Shown one piece after another: positions 33,309-41,014 of a DNA stretch of 64,000 nucleotides (positions within the stretch are counted from its first letter, which is position 1; each line of letters starts with the position of its first letter). The notes below the pieces were generated by a model. The model made no database searches. It was not told where the DNA came from and saw only the letters and a program-made list of their open reading frames with translations. Source of the DNA: Psychrobacter urativorans. GTDB taxonomy: Bacteria > Pseudomonadota > Gammaproteobacteria > Pseudomonadales > Moraxellaceae. Location: assembly GCF_904846695.1 (NCBI RefSeq), contig NZ_CAJHBR010000007.1, positions 1 to 64,000 of the forward strand. Reading direction: 5' to 3'. The translations under genes and the position numbers were made by a program.

Positions 33309-33425
33309 CTATAGCCAATCACGGAAGATTACGCTATGACAGACAGAATTTATGTGAAAGCTAGAGCGTCCGAGATTGACCTGTACTTTAAACCCCGTAC
33401 TATAGCTTTGCTTTTTCTTAGTCAT
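33309..33425 (-). pseudogene. IS3-family transposase OrfA, N-terminal remnant
   Basis: On the minus strand GAGGAG precedes an ATG (33423-33425) that opens MTKKKQSYSTGFKVQV, the typical start of the HTH_Tnp_1 OrfA protein of IS3-family elements. After about 16 residues the similarity is lost and the frame ends in TAG at 33309. The remainder of OrfA and all of OrfB are missing, so the element is dead. Confidence 0.65.
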
Positions 33426-33679
33426 AGCAAACTCCTCATCTAGTCGTTAGTTTACCAATTTTACCTATACGTTTGCTCAAGCATAGCTTAAATTTGATTG
33501 TATTAAAGCTCAACATACAGCTTGTAAGACTTTACTAAACCTTATCAGATTATTATTTGCATAAGTAATTTGAGAAAAACTTATTTAATGGAGTTTATAT
33601 ATAATTAAAAAATGTATTTACCGTACTATAACTATAACTTCCGTTTTCTGTACTAATCCCTATTAAAAAAGGAATTCTT

Positions 33680-34246
33680 ATGAAAAAGCTTGCGACCTGT
33701 CTTGGTTTTGCCTTGGCTTGTATCTCTACTTCTCATGCCCAAACCATCGCTGGTTACAGCTTTGAGAAATACCCTGCTAAAATTTATAACGGTAAACAAG
33801 CCCCCTTAAAACTAGGTGACTGGAGCTCTTTTCTTACTCGTCTAAAAGCTGCTCATAAAGATGGTGACATTAACTTCGCGGGTAACTATATCGTAACAAC
33901 CTGGGGCTGTGGTACAAGCTGTGTGTCAGGGGCTATGATTGATAAACGTACTGGCAAAGTATACGATATCCCACTGGGTGAAACTGAGGATAGTGTCACC
34001 CCTTATGAAAGTGGCGCAGAATGCTTTGCAGACGAAGCGGAACTCGATGACAACGAGCGTTTGGCTTTCTATCCTAATAGCCGCTTATTTATCAGCCGCA
34101 ATTGTGAAGGCGAGAAAGTCAACGAAACCACCGGTAAACAACTTATCACCTATTATGTCAACATTTGGGATGAAAATTCCAAGACATTCAAACTAAAAAA
34201 GGTTCAGCAATCTAAACTCGTTAAAGTGGACTACAGTCAATTTTAA
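33680..34246 (+). CDS. Exported protein of unknown function
   Basis: A 188-residue protein with a clear signal peptide (MKKLATCLGFALACISTSHA, cleavage likely before Q21). The mature part has NFAGNYIVTTWGCGTSCVSGAMID near residues 65-88, with a probable disulfide in GCGTSC. Further Cys occur in GAECF and SRNCEG. NFAGxYxxxxWGCGTxC is a motif I know from small periplasmic proteins of Acinetobacter and other Proteobacteria with no assigned role. AGGAA precedes the ATG. It stands alone after the scar region. Confidence 0.82.
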   Translation: MKKLATCLGFALACISTSHAQTIAGYSFEKYPAKIYNGKQAPLKLGDWSSFLTRLKAAHKDGDINFAGNYIVTTWGCGTSCVSGAMIDKRTGKVYDIPLGETEDSVTPYESGAECFADEAELDDNERLAFYPNSRLFISRNCEGEKVNETTGKQLITYYVNIWDENSKTFKLKKVQQSKLVKVDYSQF

Positions 34247-34810
34247 ACTAAATTTTTCCTGTATTTACCTTTTAAAGCCAAGTTTTTAGCCTAAACTTTT
34301 GGCGAATCAGTAATCTGCTTTCACTGGTTCGCTACCCTAGTGAGGACTTGAATAGCAAGTTATAGGCTACTGGTGCCAATAATCGGGGCATTTAGCTCAA
34401 ACGAGCGTTTTTGCTATAATCTATTGAGTAAGTAGCTTGTCGATAGATTGCACACACGACTTTTGCGCTAATACAAACTCATCTCCTATACCCATACCCA
34501 TACCTATTGCTATTAGGCTATGCCAATCACTACCAAGCTTGTTTTGCCAATCTCTGCTTGCGCATAGATATCCAAATGAGACATTTATTGGATTAACCTT
34601 ATGTTGGCTACTAAGCTTTGCATACCTGAAAGTAATCTTAATTTGTGATCGGTGCGCTATACAGGCAGCGAACATACTGCAAAAAAAGGACGTTATGATG
34701 AATGGCTTTAGACATAAAAAAGTTACCGAGCCGAGCGACCTAAAATGGTTATGCTACCATGGCACTACTGCAAAAATATAATCCTAAAAACGACTCATTC
34801 GAGACTCACC
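34247..34810. other. Intergenic region, 564 bases
   Basis: Open frames exist on both strands near 34420-34780 but have odd composition and no ribosome sites, and I do not accept them. A 6-base repeat (CCCATA, three copies) is near 34487-34504. It holds the promoter region of the Sel1-repeat gene; nothing else is recognised. Confidence 0.45.
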
Positions 34811-35620
34811 ATGCCACTGTGTAAAGCCTCATTTATCAGCAAAATAACGCTTTTGTTAGTACCTACGATGCTATCGGTATCTGCTATGGCAGTAGACTTT
34901 GGCCAAACTCAACAATTAACCAGTAAAGGTGATGCTAAAGAGGTACACAGGCTTTATTTTGGCGATAAAACTGTTAAAGATATATTTCCAGATTTTGTTA
35001 CAGCAGTAGATTTGTATCAGAAGGCAGCTGAGCAAGGAAATGCTGAGGCACAGTATAGAATTGGACGAGCATATCAAACTGGTGAAGATAGACTTCAAAA
35101 TGATGCTCAAGCATTAGAATGGTATCACAAGGCAGCTGATCAGGGTTATGCTGAGGCGCAATATAGTCTTGGGGTAATGTATGACTTAGGAGATGGAGTA
35201 CGTTTAGATGCTGCCAGAGCACTGGAATTTTATCAAAAAGCCGCTAAGCAGGGAAACGCTGAAGCACAAAATATGCTTGGTTGGCACTATTATACAATTG
35301 CTAGCTACAATGAGGCTATAGATTGGTATCAAAAAGCCGCTAAACAGGGAAACGCTGAAGCGCACTATAGATTAGGAGAAATAAACCAAGAAGGTTGGGG
35401 TGTAAAACAAAGTTATGCCCAAGCTATAGATTGGTATACAAAAGCAGCCAATTTGGGAAGTGGCAGTGCTCAATTTACTCTGGGCTTAATGTACTACGAT
35501 GGTGAAGGAGTATACAAAGACATAGCTACTGCAAAAGATTTACTAAATAAGGCATGTGACAACGATTACCCATCAGCTTGTCATAGGTATGCGAATTTAT
35601 TTCTACTTCAAACAGAATAG
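34811..35620 (+). CDS. Exported Sel1-repeat (TPR-like) protein
   Basis: A 269-residue protein with a signal peptide (MPLCKASF..., cleavage near SAMA-VDF). About six Sel1-like repeats of some 36 residues follow, each with the pattern A-x-xWYxKAAxQGxAEAQYxLGxxY. The third repeat is shortened. Two adjacent repeats (YQKAAKQGNAEA) are nearly identical in DNA, a sign of recent duplication. Sel1 proteins are helical scaffolds for protein contacts; the partner is unknown. The ATG at 34811 gives the proper signal peptide; upstream ATGs at 34745 and 34751 do not. Confidence 0.85.
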   Translation: MPLCKASFISKITLLLVPTMLSVSAMAVDFGQTQQLTSKGDAKEVHRLYFGDKTVKDIFPDFVTAVDLYQKAAEQGNAEAQYRIGRAYQTGEDRLQNDAQALEWYHKAADQGYAEAQYSLGVMYDLGDGVRLDAARALEFYQKAAKQGNAEAQNMLGWHYYTIASYNEAIDWYQKAAKQGNAEAHYRLGEINQEGWGVKQSYAQAIDWYTKAANLGSGSAQFTLGLMYYDGEGVYKDIATAKDLLNKACDNDYPSACHRYANLFLLQTE

Positions 35621-35633
35621 AGTCAAGGCTTAC

Positions 35634-35680
35634 AAAAAAATAAACGCCCCTACTATTTGCCGTAATAGGGGCGTTTATCG
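35634..35680. terminator. Bidirectional terminator between Sel1 and EVE genes
   Basis: TAAACGCCCCTA at 35641-35652 pairs with TAGGGGCGTTTA at 35666-35677. An A run on the left gives a T run for minus-strand transcripts, with T-rich sequence on the right. Confidence 0.85.
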
Positions 35681-35792
35681 TTTAATATTCATTAACTTAA
35701 ACTATTGATAACAATAGTATTTACCCAAAGATTCAAGTTCTCACCAAGGAGCCGAACCCCTAAGAAATCGGATTGGCTCCTATAGCTATATT

Positions 35793-36278
35793 TTATTCAT
35801 AGTCCTCTAACAACTCTAAGCTTTCAGCCATATCCATTATCGCTTGCCAGTGCTTAGGCTCAAGGGGGATAACCGTCAATTGCTGACAGCCTTTTCTAAG
35901 TAATAAAGAATCTTCAAGAGCGGGTATGAATTTAATAGCAGATAAGGGTAAGGTTTCTATCAAGGCCTGCTCAAAAGTAACCTCCACCATATACCAGCGT
36001 GGCTTCTCTTCGGTTGCTATAGGGTCATAATGGCGATGTTCGGGATGGAACTGACTGGGATCAGGGTAGCCCGCCTTACTGATAGTCATGATTCCAGCGA
36101 CACCAGAGGGTTTGGCGCTTGAATGATAAAAAATCACTTGATCACCGACTCTCATATCATCACGCATAAAATTACGAGCACGATAGTTACGTACGCCGTC
36201 CCAAGCATCAGTCCCCATGCGGCGCAGATCGTCAATACCAAAAAACTTAGGATTAGATTTCATTAACCAATACGCCAT
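35793..36278 (-). CDS. EVE domain protein
   Basis: A 161-residue protein that is a single EVE domain (PUA-like fold, related to YTH). Visible signatures are AYWLMKSNP at the N-terminus, WDGVRNYRARNFMRDDM near 27, GDQVIFYHSSAKPSGVAGI near 46 and PRWYMVEV near 93. EVE domains are thought to bind modified bases in DNA or RNA, and the standalone type is widespread in Proteobacteria with no fixed role. The ATG follows AAAGGA. It is divergent from hemW. Confidence 0.92.
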   Translation of the reverse strand: MAYWLMKSNPKFFGIDDLRRMGTDAWDGVRNYRARNFMRDDMRVGDQVIFYHSSAKPSGVAGIMTISKAGYPDPSQFHPEHRHYDPIATEEKPRWYMVEVTFEQALIETLPLSAIKFIPALEDSLLLRKGCQQLTVIPLEPKHWQAIMDMAESLELLEDYE

Positions 36279-36548
36279 GCTTGATGTCCTTTTTTTAATA
36301 TTGTTAGAATATTATCAATATCTGCCAACCATTTTGCCTATAAGTGTAGACGGTTAGTATTAGCGTTTGTTACTGGTTATGTTATCGATATAGCCTATTT
36401 CAGCTCTTATCTTTATCAGTCATTGTTTTTTTAGCAGACAACCACTATTAATCAAATATCATCAAAGCTTTGCTTTTATTGGTTTAGCCGTTACTCTAGC
36501 CAGCCACGTCTACTGCTTAATGCAGTCTTGCAACTATAAGTTTATCCT

Positions 36549-37940
36549 ATGTCAATATCTCAACCTGATACTAATAACAATGTTCATAAAGCTAATGTTC
36601 ATAAAGCTAACGTTCCTAAAGCTGAGGCTAAGCAGGATGATACGGGCTTGCCTACTATAAAAGCGTTAGATATTCCGCTAGCGCTGTACATTCATATTCC
36701 ATGGTGCGTAAAAAAGTGCCCTTATTGTGATTTTAATTCACATGAATTACCAGTGGATAGTGAGCAGGCGCTGGATGAGAGATATGATGAGTATGTAGAT
36801 GCGCTACTGCTAGATGCAAAACTGCAGCAGCCCCTGACTCAAAGACGTCAGATCAGCTCAATATTTATTGGTGGGGGCACGCCGTCATTATTGCCTATCT
36901 TACAATATCAGCGCCTCTTTGCTGGGTTACGTCAGGTCTTTGATTTTGCTGATGATATCGAAATCACTATGGAAGCTAATCCTGGAACCTTAGAGCACGC
37001 GCCGTTTGCTGAATATCTAAAGGTAGGAATTAATCGATTGTCCATAGGAGTGCAAAGCTTCTGTGCGGATAAGCTAGTGACGCTTGGGCGTATCCATGAT
37101 CCTATGCAAGCTGTGACGGCTATTAAAGCTGCACGCGAAGCTGGCTTTACTCGAGTAAATGTAGACTTGATGCACGGCTTACCGCAGCAAACCCTCGTTG
37201 AGGCCTTGCATGACATCCAAACCGCCCATGATACGGGTGCCACGCATATCTCATGGTATCAGCTAACTATCGAGCCTAATACAGTATTCTATCGAAGTCA
37301 GCCTATCTTGCCTGATGAGGATGACTTGGCGGATATTGAGCAGGCAGGCAATGCGCTACTCCAAAGTTTAGGCTATAGCAATTATGAAGTATCAGCATGG
37401 GCGGGTAGATTAGATCAGCCTTGTCGTCATAATGTGAATTATTGGCAATTTGGTGATTACTTGGCGATTGGAGCGGGGGCGCACGGTAAAGTGACGGTTA
37501 GTGACGATCAGTCAAAACGCTTAGCAAATATTCTATCAGGCTCAGTAGTAAAGGGTGAATCATCGCTACAGCCCGATATTTATCGCTTTAGCAAATCACG
37601 ACTACCAAAAGATTATGTTGCCTACCAACACTTACCCGGCCTTACTCTAGATAGCTCTTCTATAATGGCTACAAGCAAGCCAAGTGCGCCCAAAATGGTT
37701 GACTGGCATACGATTGCTAGTGATGAATTGGTCAGTGAGTTTATGCTCAATGCCTTACGTTTACATACTGGGGTGAGTTGGCAATTATTTACGCAGCGCA
37801 CTGGCTTGGCTTATGACAACATTGCAGCGAAAGTAGATAAGCTGGTGAACCAAGGCTTGTTGGTCGCTAGCACAGATAGACTGCAACCGACTAAGCTGGG
37901 TCAGCGCTATCTTAATCAAATCTTGCGCGAGTTTCTGTGA
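36549..37940 (+). CDS. hemW: HemW-like radical SAM protein (haem chaperone)
   Basis: A 463-residue radical SAM protein. The CxxxCxxC cluster ligands are C53, C57 and C60 (PWCVKKCPYC). HNxxYW is present in CRHNVNYW, and there is a C-terminal winged-helix HemN-type domain. HemW was formerly called an oxygen-independent coproporphyrinogen oxidase but acts as a haem-binding chaperone and lacks the extra N-terminal residues of HemN. The first 40 residues are unusual: a 15-bp repeat encodes (NVHKA) units. No clear ribosome site precedes the ATG. Confidence 0.93.
   Translation: MSISQPDTNNNVHKANVHKANVPKAEAKQDDTGLPTIKALDIPLALYIHIPWCVKKCPYCDFNSHELPVDSEQALDERYDEYVDALLLDAKLQQPLTQRRQISSIFIGGGTPSLLPILQYQRLFAGLRQVFDFADDIEITMEANPGTLEHAPFAEYLKVGINRLSIGVQSFCADKLVTLGRIHDPMQAVTAIKAAREAGFTRVNVDLMHGLPQQTLVEALHDIQTAHDTGATHISWYQLTIEPNTVFYRSQPILPDEDDLADIEQAGNALLQSLGYSNYEVSAWAGRLDQPCRHNVNYWQFGDYLAIGAGAHGKVTVSDDQSKRLANILSGSVVKGESSLQPDIYRFSKSRLPKDYVAYQHLPGLTLDSSSIMATSKPSAPKMVDWHTIASDELVSEFMLNALRLHTGVSWQLFTQRTGLAYDNIAAKVDKLVNQGLLVASTDRLQPTKLGQRYLNQILREFL
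36579..36623 (+). repeat. 15-bp tandem repeat inside hemW
   Basis: Three in-frame units (AATGTTCATAAAGCT twice, identical, then a copy with two changes) encode NVHKA-NVHKA-NVPKA near residues 11-25 of HemW. Confidence 0.9.
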
Positions 37941-37981
37941 CCATCAAATAACAGAGTGCGGACTAAGCCGTATCTTTAAAC

Positions 37982-38020
37982 AAAAAAAGGGCTTACCAAA
38001 TGACATGGTAAGCCCTTTAT
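37982..38020. terminator. Bidirectional terminator between hemW and the entericidin-like gene
   Basis: AAAGGGCTTACCA at 37986-37998 pairs perfectly with TGGTAAGCCCTTT at 38006-38018. A T run follows on the minus strand. Confidence 0.88.
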
Positions 38021-38040
38021 AACTTCTAAATGGGCGTAGC

Positions 38041-38181
38041 TTAGATTTTTTTCTGTACTTCTTTAGCAGTACCAGTTACAGCATCGCCAGCGCTTGATAC
38101 GTCTTGGCCAAAACCTTTGAATGTGTTACAACCAGTCAATACAACCATAGCAGCTAAAGATGCGATAATTACTTTTTTCAT
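38041..38181 (-). CDS. Entericidin-like small lipoprotein
   Basis: A 46-residue lipoprotein: MKK, a hydrophobic stretch, lipobox LTGC (acylated Cys18), then a short mature part GFGQDVSSAGDAVTGTAKEV. This is the EcnA/EcnB type. In E. coli entericidins form a stress-related antidote/toxin lipoprotein pair; many bacteria have a single copy of unclear role. GAGGA lies at ideal distance before the ATG ending at 38181. A longer in-frame reading starting 51 codons upstream is not credible. It ends 20 bases before the shared terminator. Confidence 0.85.
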   Translation of the reverse strand: MKKVIIASLAAMVVLTGCNTFKGFGQDVSSAGDAVTGTAKEVQKKI

Positions 38182-38535
38182 AATATTTTCCTCAAAATGG
38201 GTGGGTAATACAGGTAAAACAAATGATACTAAGCGCTTGGCTTGAGCATTATTTATCAAATATTGAATAGGTAGTTCTATCAAAAGATTAAATATCAATC
38301 TTAACATATGCTTGCTATCCGACACAGACATCATAATAAAAGTTAAAAAATATGCAAAGTATCAAAGTGTAATTATTACTAATAAACTGTAACTTTTGAT
38401 TACCGTAATCAGCTTTAAATCGTTATCTCTGTAAGTTTCTATAGATAGTTACTGGGCTTGCAACCCCATAAAATATATTTTTGCACTATACTATAGCTGT
38501 CAATTTTTGGTCTTTTTTTAATTTATGGAAACTCT
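38182..38535. other. Divergent intergenic region, 354 bases
   Basis: Holds the promoters of the entericidin-like gene and of trmL. A short palindrome GATTAC-C-GTAATC lies at 38398-38410, and TATACT at 38487-38492 could be the trmL -10 box. No gene is seen. Confidence 0.4.
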
Positions 38536-39087
38536 ATGACCATTCATATCGTGCTAGTAGCACCAAAGATGCCTAGCAATACTGGTAACATCATTCGATT
38601 ATGTGCTAATACTGGTGCGCAACTACATTTAGTGCAGCCGCTAGGTTTTGAGCTAGATGATAAAAAGTTGCGTCGAGCAGGGCTTGATTACCATGAATAT
38701 GCTCAGTTGCAAGTTCATGATAATTGGGCAGCTGCTAAGCAAGCTCTAATCGCTTGTGACTGTCACACCATTACTGCCTTGACTACTAAACTTAGCAAGC
38801 CCTTCTACGATTATAGCTTCACAGAACAGGCTGATGCTGGTCAAGCTAATGCTAGCAATGTCGCTTTAGTGTTTGGCTCTGAAACAGCTGGATTAGCTGA
38901 TGAGATACGAGAAGACATTGGTGTTAATAATTGGCTAAGACTACCAATGCTTCCTGATTCGCGCAGCTTGAATCTGTCTAACAGCGTAGCAATATGTCTT
39001 TATGAATTATGGCGACAGCAGTGCTTCAATGGTGACAATGGTCGTAGCACTGGTTATGATACTTTGACTGTCTATGATGCCAAATAG
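38536..39087 (+). CDS. trmL: tRNA (cytidine/uridine-2'-O-)-methyltransferase TrmL
   Basis: A 183-residue SPOUT methyltransferase that 2'-O-methylates wobble position 34 of tRNA-Leu isoacceptors. The fold's knotted SAM site is seen in LVFGSETAGL near residue 116 and LPMLPDSRSLNLSNSVAICLYE near 135. The N-terminus IHIVLVAPKMPSNTGNIIRLCANTG is also diagnostic. The length fits the minimal TrmL without an extra RNA domain. The ATG has GGAA upstream. The downstream spacer has three copies of an AGCCAG arm. Confidence 0.93.
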   Translation: MTIHIVLVAPKMPSNTGNIIRLCANTGAQLHLVQPLGFELDDKKLRRAGLDYHEYAQLQVHDNWAAAKQALIACDCHTITALTTKLSKPFYDYSFTEQADAGQANASNVALVFGSETAGLADEIREDIGVNNWLRLPMLPDSRSLNLSNSVAICLYELWRQQCFNGDNGRSTGYDTLTVYDAK

Positions 39088-39130
39088 CCAGTTTAACTGA
39101 GCTGGCTTAAAAAAAGCCAGTTCAACGAGC
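39086..39130. repeat. Three-armed hairpin region after trmL
   Basis: AGCCAG (39086-39091), CTGGCT (39102-39107) and AGCCAG (39115-39120) allow two mutually exclusive stems. The outer arms are part of a 16-17 base direct repeat (AGCCAGTTYAAC...GAGC). The first stem is followed by an A run, not T, so termination on the plus strand is doubtful. Confidence 0.55.
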
Positions 39131-39199
39131 AGTTAACTACGCTAAGAGCTGAGTCTAGAGAAGCTGAAAAAGTATATATAAAATGCTGCTGACTACTAA

Positions 39200-39610
39200 C
39201 TATAAACAGTTTGGTGGTTTAGGTAGACCCGCTAAGCGATTGACATGACGCGCCACCAATCCAGTGTTAAATAGCTGCTGTAGCTTTTGGTTACTGATAT
39301 CGTGCTCAGGTAAGGTCTGCTGTAGCCATTTGATCAGTGGACGAGTAGCAGGAGCATGATTGAACTTATCAAAAAAGCTGCGAACTTGCTGTAAAACGGC
39401 TAAATGCTCAGCACTTAGCTCAACCTCTAAAGTATCGGCGAGTTGCTGGGCGATAGCTGCTGTCCAAATATTATGATTACACAGATGGCCGTCTTCGTCC
39501 AATACTAAGGGGGTGGCGTTACTAAGCTCAGCATTACTTTTATTACAGTCCTTATTAGCCGTGCTACAAGCCGTGCCAGTTACCTCAGCATTTAAGGTTT
39601 TATCGGTCAT
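39200..39610 (-). CDS. tusE: Sulfur relay protein TusE (DsrC family)
   Basis: A 136-residue DsrC-family protein. It accepts persulfide sulfur from TusD and hands it to MnmA for 2-thiouridine. The active Cys is the penultimate residue (PPNCL), as in all TusE/DsrC. The core HLCNHNIWTAAIAQQLA and RSFFDKFNHAPATRPLIK are family-typical. An N-terminal extension of about 30 polar residues with two cysteines (C15, C22) is not usual. Its ATG overlaps the tusB stop by four bases (ATGA), showing translational coupling. It is last in the tusDCBE operon. Confidence 0.92.
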   Translation of the reverse strand: MTDKTLNAEVTGTACSTANKDCNKSNAELSNATPLVLDEDGHLCNHNIWTAAIAQQLADTLEVELSAEHLAVLQQVRSFFDKFNHAPATRPLIKWLQQTLPEHDISNQKLQQLFNTGLVARHVNRLAGLPKPPNCL

Positions 39611-39951
39611 AAGGCAATAGTCACTACTTTATCGAACGGCTGACTGTCAGCATAATCCCCTAGAGTCAAAGCCACCCATTCACTATCCGTCAATATAGCG
39701 GTGAGCTTGCTATCAAGATTGAGTTGGGCTGCGGTATCAGTACTAAGTTGCGCCACATCATCAGCTAAGGCATAGATGGCTTTGATATCTACTATATCGG
39801 CATCATCGAGATAAGCGGTTAACCATGCAACAAAAGCCACTGTTGAACCGAGCAAGATAATACTGTCACCGTCCTGCCAAGTAAGAGCCATCTCACTAGT
39901 ACAGCTTCTTAGGGTATCCATCGTGCTATGTAATTGATATAGAGTTGCCAT
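39607..39951 (-). CDS. tusB: Sulfur relay protein TusB (DsrH family)
   Basis: A 114-residue protein in the TusB position between tusC and tusE. It has the DsrH-like beginning MATLYQLHST and DGDSIILLGSTVAFVAW. TusB is a structural member of the TusBCD heterohexamer that moves sulfur from TusA to TusE. It is more diverged than TusD, so operon position carries much of the evidence. It ends in ATGA overlap with tusE and starts 64 bases after tusC. Confidence 0.8.
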   Translation of the reverse strand: MATLYQLHSTMDTLRSCTSEMALTWQDGDSIILLGSTVAFVAWLTAYLDDADIVDIKAIYALADDVAQLSTDTAAQLNLDSKLTAILTDSEWVALTLGDYADSQPFDKVVTIAL

Positions 39952-40015
39952 GCAAGTGTCCGTTTTTACAAAATAAAGAGGCTAAAAGCGCTTGGGATAA
40001 GGTTTGCAATAACCC

Positions 40016-40339
40016 CTAAAAAGTTAATATTTGCTCAAAGTCTTGGCTGTTAACTACTTCAGGAATGAGCATTAACTGGCTAGCTAAGTCGAGAGGCACC
40101 ATACCTGTCAGCCAACCGCTAAAGACATCATTAGGTAGCCAAGCTGCTGGCATGTCATATAATTCTAGCGATTGAATCATGCCGTGCAAGCGTGATTTAG
40201 GCTGCATCAATAAGCCAAACACTGGCGCATCTAAATAAAGCTGCACTTGATGACCAAAAGTCGCTAAGGTTAAGGCCAGTGCGCAGCCCTCATAGCTTGC
40301 CATCTCAGTTGGAGTACGCAGCTGAATCAGTAACTTCAT
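40016..40339 (-). CDS. tusC: Sulfur relay protein TusC (DsrF family)
   Basis: A 107-residue DsrE/F-fold protein with MKLLIQLRTPTEMASYEGCALALTLATFGHQVQLYLDAPVFGLL, matching the TusC pattern of one nucleotide-binding-like sheet. It forms the TusBCD complex with its neighbours. It lies between tusD (68 bases upstream) and tusB. AAGGAT lies before the ATG. TusC has no essential catalytic Cys, consistent with the sequence. Confidence 0.83.
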   Translation of the reverse strand: MKLLIQLRTPTEMASYEGCALALTLATFGHQVQLYLDAPVFGLLMQPKSRLHGMIQSLELYDMPAAWLPNDVFSGWLTGMVPLDLASQLMLIPEVVNSQDFEQILTF

Positions 40340-40407
40340 TATTTATCCTTACTTAGGCTTTGCTATAGCTTGCCGTTGTTATGGTTATTGCTTGATTGCC
40401 ATTTTTG

Positions 40408-40854
40408 CTAAAACTGTATTAGACGGCAGTCACTTTGCATCATCATAGCCAGATCACTTAAGCCGACTAAGTCGAAACCTTGAGCGACATTGTCACCTTG
40501 TAATTGATGACGGGCGCTGTTATCGCTATCACTAACACCACGACTAAGGGCAGTGCTGACACAGACAGCTAAGGGTAACTTATAGCGCTGTGCAAGTGCT
40601 TGCCACTGTTGGGTGAGATTGGCTTGATCGGCAGATTGCCAACGTAGGCGATTAGCCATATGGGCGGCATCCGCATAAAAGAAAAGCTTTAAGGGTGTAC
40701 AAGCGACCTCACTGTTATCAGAGATCTGAGTTTGATTACTAGTATTTACTTCAGCCGCTTGTTCAACGAAAGCACGGGCGTAACGCAATGCTAGCTCAGC
40801 GAGTGGATGGCTAGGATCTTTGGTAATTAACAATAGCGGAGTAACAGTAGTCAT
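40408..40854 (-). CDS. tusD: Sulfur relay protein TusD (DsrE family)
   Basis: A 148-residue DsrE-family protein, first gene of tusDCBE. TusD carries the active cysteine that takes sulfur from TusA; here it is C98 in LPLAVCVSTALSRGV, and the C-terminus GFDLVGLSDLAMMMQSDCRLIQF fits. Compared with E. coli TusD it has an insertion of about 15 residues near 34-52 rich in Asn, Ser and Gln. TusA itself is not in the window. The product feeds MnmA, encoded near 6 kb. Confidence 0.9.
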   Translation of the reverse strand: MTTVTPLLLITKDPSHPLAELALRYARAFVEQAAEVNTSNQTQISDNSEVACTPLKLFFYADAAHMANRLRWQSADQANLTQQWQALAQRYKLPLAVCVSTALSRGVSDSDNSARHQLQGDNVAQGFDLVGLSDLAMMMQSDCRLIQF

Positions 40855-41014
40855 AAGCGTAGCATCACAAGTTGTCGGGTTTTATGGTTGTTCATTGTTA
40901 TTCATAGTCACTGAAGAATATTATCAAGTCATTTTTAACGTTATCGAGTCTATTATGACAAAGATAGATCCCCAAGCAAAGCGCAGTGTCGCCTCATAGA
41001 GTGATGTGGTTATT

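Larger units (their letters stand above)
32732..33679. other. Scar region of about 950 bases
   Basis: A stretch with no intact gene. From left to right it holds imperfect direct repeats of about 17-18 bases built on ACAGTCAGGA (32834-32892), a minus-strand terminator (32941-32983), a headless minus-strand reading frame (33039-33275), an IS3-type transposase start (33309-33425, minus), and AT-rich promoter sequence for the exported protein at 33680. Confidence 0.6.

Noticed and set aside
34421..34781. Overlapping open frames on both strands before the Sel1-repeat gene
   Set aside because: Composition is biased by a 6-base repeat (Pro-Ile or Gly-Met runs), and there is no ribosome site or recognisable motif.
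35735..35785. AGGAGCC...GGCTCCT inverted repeat beyond the EVE gene
   Set aside because: The loop is over 20 bases and no T run follows; the strong terminator at 35634-35680 explains this end better.
38182..38334. N-terminal extension of the entericidin-like lipoprotein
   Set aside because: The extra 51 residues would bury the signal peptide, and the internal ATG has a much better ribosome site.
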